NCBI GenBank assembly: GCA_051881075.1
Contig: JBJEPE010000069.1
Span: forward strand, 1-45,625
Length of the DNA stretch: 45,625 nucleotides
Source of the DNA: RUG14223 sp051881075
GTDB taxonomy: Bacteria > Bacillota > Clostridia > Oscillospirales > Acutalibacteraceae
Direction of reading: 5' to 3'
In this document: piece after piece, positions 25,401-31,400 of the stretch
How the letters are laid out: every line of letters begins with the position of its first letter
How positions within the stretch are numbered: position 1 is the stretch's first letter
Position numbers and translations under genes: made by a program
The notes under the pieces: generated by a model
Database searches by the model: none
Told to the model about the DNA's origin: nothing
Seen by the model: the letters and a program-made list of their open reading frames with translations, nothing else

Positions 25401-28400
25401 AAGAAGTACCGATACCTTCGATGATATCGACGTAGCATTTAAGGCAATCGAAACCTCTACTATAACAGGTTATATCTGGGAAGAAAACAGGGCTTACGAC
25501 GGTATCCGCAACGGTGAACAATCATTTACCGGTGTTGGTGTTGTATATGAGCAGTATTACTATGATACTACTAAGCAACAGTTTGTACTCAACGCAACAT
25601 CAGCTCCTCAAAAGGTACAGCCAAGCGGAACTTATGCAGGCAAATACGTATTCACAGGCGTTCCGTCATTTATTAATGTAGGCGGCATAAATTACCTTGC
25701 ATACTATAGAATAAGAATTGACGGAGAGCTTAATAAGAACTATGCTATCACCCACTACAGAGTAGGAACAGGCATAGACAGCGATTGGATAAGTGAAGAC
25801 GACTTTGAGCGTTACGGTTATCCTACATACTCTATAGACGGTCAGACGACCACCACAGACGTATACGGTAAGACCGGCAACTATCCGATAGCTAACTACC
25901 TTACAGCACCGGCAGACGACTTCTTTACATTGGCTGAAGCAGTCAGCGCATCAGATGTTCCAAATACACCTTATATCATTTATGACTATAAGGACGGTAC
26001 ATCAAATGCGGTAGCATATGATCTTGCTAACAGCATAGGAGCCGTAACAGATGTTTATAACGCAGGTGTTAAGGCATATTCAAACGGTTCAAACACTATC
26101 TCAGGTGTTATCTGGAATGACGCAAACTATAACGGCATAAAAGATAGCAACGAAGTAAATGTTAAAGCAACTGTAATACTTGATCAGTATTACTTTGACC
26201 ATAATGACGGCAAGGTTAAACTCAGCAAGGCAAACCTTTCAACTCAGACAACAGGCAGCTATAGATTCAGCAATAACTGTCCGTATGTTGAGGTTGACGG
26301 AACAAAGTACCTTGCACTGTATAAGGTAAGACTTGAAAGAATACCTGAAGGTTATGCGGCGACTAAGTTCTCTGTAGAGTGCGCAGACAATGTTGTTAAC
26401 AGCGACCTGTACATTGAGGATGCCACATTATCAACATTTAAGGGATTAACACCTCTTACAAGCTTTACAAGAGATTTCACAAAAGATGTTCACACATTGC
26501 AACAGCTTGATATGAACGACGGCGATGATTTCATAGTTCTTGCCGAAACAGCAGACAACGGTTCGGGCGATACAAGCGGCGAGCTTAACAATAAGTATGT
26601 TGTTGAGTATAAGGGCGTTAAATACGACTTAGCGGAAACTCCTGTGGCTGCAACCACAAGCAGTAACCACTATGACGCAGGTATAATCCCGTATCAGACA
26701 TCTACAATTCAGGGCTACATCTGGGAGGACGTTGACTATGACGGCATAAGAAAGCTCCCAACTGACGGCTCTGACAAAAAGGCAATAGCCTATGACGTAA
26801 ACGTTGCATTGATACAGTACTACTATAAGAACGGCGAGTGGTATATCTCTGATATAGATACCGCAAAAGTAGACGATGTTAGGGCAACAGGATCAGGCGT
26901 ACACGTTGGATACTATACATTTACAGGTAAAGCACCTTATGTAGATATAGTAGAAAACGGTAAGACAGCAAGATACGTTGCACAGTACAGCTTGGCTGTA
27001 ATAGACGATGCAGGATATCTTGATGTTAAGAAGAATTACGCAATCACAAGATTTAAGCAGGGCGTAAACGGAGAAATAGACAGCGACCTTTACTACGTTA
27101 AGCAGCAACCGCTTGATGCGTCAAAGGTTAAGTTTAAGGATGCAGCTACCGAGGTTAAGGCCAAAAAGGTATTTACAGACGATTATCCGTACGGATACTG
27201 GCTTACAACAAAGGTTGACGATGATAATAACATTGAGCAGTTAAGATTTACCGTTGCAGATGAAAAGGAAAGCACCGACAGCTCAGTTGGTACAGATCCT
27301 TACACAGCAGGCAACAACAGTCCGTATATGATTAACTGTAATGTTGACGGTAATGCTAACGCAACACAGTTCAATATCATCCGTGCAAACAATATAAGCA
27401 ACGAGTACAACGGTGCTTATTCCAAGTACGCTTCTACTACTAATATCACTGGTCAGTTCTTTGTAGAAGACACCGACGATAAGAAGTATTACAACGGTAT
27501 ATACGATACTGCAGTAGGCAGCAACGATGAAGCTTATAATAAGTATGATACAGACAATCTTGTAAAGGTTACGCTATATCAGTACTATTATAAGGATAAC
27601 AAGTGGATATCCAACGGCGAATATGCTACAGATACAATAAACGACAACAGCGTAAGAAACGGCAGATATTCATTTGCAAATGTTCCGTCATATATCTATA
27701 TAGCAGAGGACGATGCGGTTTATCCAACAGCATACACCCTTAAGGTAACAAGCTGGGATAACAGGTACGCACCTACTATTTACAGATACTACAAGGGATT
27801 GTCGGGTCTTGCAGGTGCAGAGGTAGACAGTGACCTCATTGCAGATACAATGTATCTTACTGCTGAGGGCGAGCTTATCATACCTGCACGTAAGGCTGTG
27901 GCAAACAAGATAGGCGGAAACAATAACCCGAACACAACACATACTATCAACGTAGCTTCAAAAGAAACGCACTTTGTTGCGGAAAATCCGAACAGCGGTG
28001 CTGAAGCTAAGTACACAAATGTAAATCAGAATATCACAAGAGAAACCACAGGCAGCTATACTGTTGACCTCATAGAGGCTGCTGATAAGGCAGAGTACTT
28101 TGACGCAGGTATGGTTGAGTACCTCTATACCAGAATAGAGGGAGATATCTGGATGGATTACGATTATAACGGTATCAGAGATGATTCTGACACTAACATC
28201 ACAAACAGTGATGCAGTAGTAAGCGTAAGCCTTGAAAGATATATCTACAACATCAACAACGACGGCAAGTGGGTTCGTGATACAAGCTTTAACAAGACGG
28301 TAAATACCGACAACGGTCACTACCTCTTCTATAGCGACAACAATAATCCGTATATTAAAACTTATCTTGTAGAGGACGGTAATGTTTACCTTTACGGTTA

Positions 28401-31400
28401 CAAGATAAAGATTAATATGGCAACAGTGCCTGATAGCTTTGCTATTACTAAGGCAAACGTAATGACAAACGGTGAAGCCAAGGACAGCGATCTTGACTAT
28501 AAGACCGGATACCTTACAAAGAGCGATGAATACCTGGTAGCTGCCAGACAGCTTACCGATGCGGAAGTTCAGGAGCATTATAAGGATCGCTTCAACGGTA
28601 ATAATGTAGATAACGTATATGCTATCAATTACAGTTGTAAGATAGATCCAAGCACAGGTGCTTATACTGTAGACACTACAAAGCCTTACTATTACGATAT
28701 AGTTAAGAGCACTAACTACAACGACTTCTCAGCAGGTGTTACAACCTACTCTAAGGGTGAGGTAAGCGGATTTATCTGGAACGACGGTAGCTGCGGCTGT
28801 GCAGATCCTCACTGTGAACACAGATACAACGGTATTCGTGATGTAAACGAAAGCGGTCAATTTATAGAATCTGCTATGAACGGCAACATCTATAATATCC
28901 AGATAATCCTTGATAAGTACGTAAGTAGGCCGGATCCTGATGATGCCACAAAGTATATTTGGGTATATTCGGGCGAGGCAGCAAGACAGAACATCAACAG
29001 CAACGGTGAATATAAGTTTGAGGATGTAGATACTTACACCGTAGAAAACGGCATTACTTATCTGTGCGGTTACAAGATAAGAATTGACGGCGATAACGAA
29101 ACATACAAAAAGCAACTGGCTAACTTTGCAATAACAAGAGCAAATACAAACGATGCAGTCGGCTTTGTAGATACTAAGGAATACAACAATAGGCCATTGT
29201 ATGACAGTGATATAACCACTATAGACAATAAGCTTTACCTCACAAAGGGTCAGGAATACTTGGTATTTGCTAAGAAGGACGTAGAAAATGTAAGCGGCGA
29301 GAAGTACATCGCTAAGGGTCCTGACGGAGTAAGCTATGATATAGTTAAGTCCGTAGACGCTATGGATCGCTTTGACGGCGGTTACAAAGAGTTTGGAACA
29401 GGTTCTATAGAGGGTTACTTCTGGTATGATAACGGTACTATATATACTGCAGGCGGCGGAGTTACATATTATCCGACACAGGACGGTGACGGTGAGTATG
29501 ACGACGGCGAACAGTTTGTACAGGAGGTTGTTGAGCTTAAGCTTACTCAGTATTACTACAATACAGATACATGTAAGTGGATAGAGAACACTAACTTTAC
29601 ACCGATTTATACCGATACCCACGAATTAAAGGATAACAACATTGGTAACTATGATTACGGATTCTACAGATTTGACGATCTGCCGACATATGTACCGGTA
29701 GTTATTCAGGGCGGCAATACATCCTATATGCTGGCAGGCTATAAGATAGATGTCGTAAACGAGGTTTCAGATAATCTGTGCCATAATTACAGTGTAACCA
29801 AGTATCATGCAAATGGAGTTACTGAGTCGGATGACAGCGACCTGCTTGCAAATAGCTTTAAAGATTGGGTAATTGCTCCTTATGAAGAGTGCATAGTAGT
29901 AGCTGAAGAAACTACATCGGACAGAAGAACACCGTACACGGTTGATGTTTCATCTGTTAATACCTACGGAAATATCAAGAGAAACGTTCTGTACGAAATG
30001 GTTACAGGCATAGAGCGTGACGGATATAACGCAGGTTTAAGAGGATATGACGCAACAACGCAGATAACAGGTACTATCTGGAACGATGTTAAGTACGACG
30101 GTATTTATGATCTTACAGGTGAAAAGCCTGACGAGCCTATCAAGGACCTTAAGGTAACATTACATATGTATTATTACAACGGTTCTAAGTGGATAGAGCT
30201 TGCAGACAGACAAGAAACAACAAAAACTGACGAAGACGGCAACTACAGATTTACTAATAAGCCGGGTGCTATCTGGGGCAGCGACGATAATCTATACCTA
30301 ACGGGCTATAAGATAGAGGTAGCAGATCCTACCAAGACATCCGACATAGTACCGTACGGTATAACCAAGTACCGTGTATCAGATGCGGACGGCGTAACGG
30401 TAAGCAGTCTTAAGTCAATAGATAATAAGTATTGGATGGTTGATAATAAATCGGATGAATACCTCATAGTAGCCAGACCGACCACATCATCAGATTCAAT
30501 TTATGAGGTAACTTATAATGGAATCACATACGATACAAGACGTACAATAGGTACACCTACACTTGCAGATCCAAATCCTGATCCAATCAGATATGACGGT
30601 GGATTTACAAGAATAAGCAGAAACACTATACTCGGTTCTATTTGGGATGATGCTGATTACAACGGCATACATACAATGAACGAAGACGGTCTTAAGGATG
30701 TTGTAGTATATCTTGACAGATATGTATATAAGGATGGCAAGTGGAATCTTGACGATACTTATACACGTGCTACAAGTATCACCAATATAAACGGTGACTA
30801 CGCATTTACAGGACTTGAAACCTTCAGAAATGAGGGTACAGGTAAGTATTATCTCTATGGTTACAAGCTTAGCGTAGATATGGAGAAGCTCAGACAAACA
30901 TATCCGAACTACACCGTATCTAAGTATCATGTATATAATGACGGCAAGATCCATACGGATGATAATGACCTTATAAGCGCTACAGGCGAACTTACAGAGA
31001 ATAATGAGTACATCATAATAGCCGAGAATGTAGGCACAACCAGTACAAGCAGTGAGTACGCTATCTACTACAACGGTTACTACTATGACGGTAGTGAAGA
31101 CAGCGAGTCAGACAGCAGTCACAGCGGCGCATTGGTTCTTTGCTCATCAGGCGGTAATATTAAGGGTAGCGTATTCGATGATAAGGATTGCGATACAGTA
31201 AGAGATGACGGAGAAAGCGGCAAGAAGGACTACGACATTTACGCCGATGTTTATTACTATGACGAAGATAAGGGCGAATGGATAAAGACCGATACTACGC
31301 TGTCTACCAAGACAGACGGAGACGGTAACTATGAGTTTAACAATCTGCCGACATATGTAATAGGCGATGACGGTAAGATCCACATTGCAGGCTATGACAT

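Noticed and set aside
28729..29622. Long open frame (297 codons) on the minus strand opposite the SdrD_B array, with others like it (27958-28578, 30496-30954)
   Set aside because: They lie wholly within the giant gene, have no ribosome sites, and encode Val/Ile/Tyr/Cys-rich nonsense typical of the reverse of Asn/Asp/Tyr codon runs.
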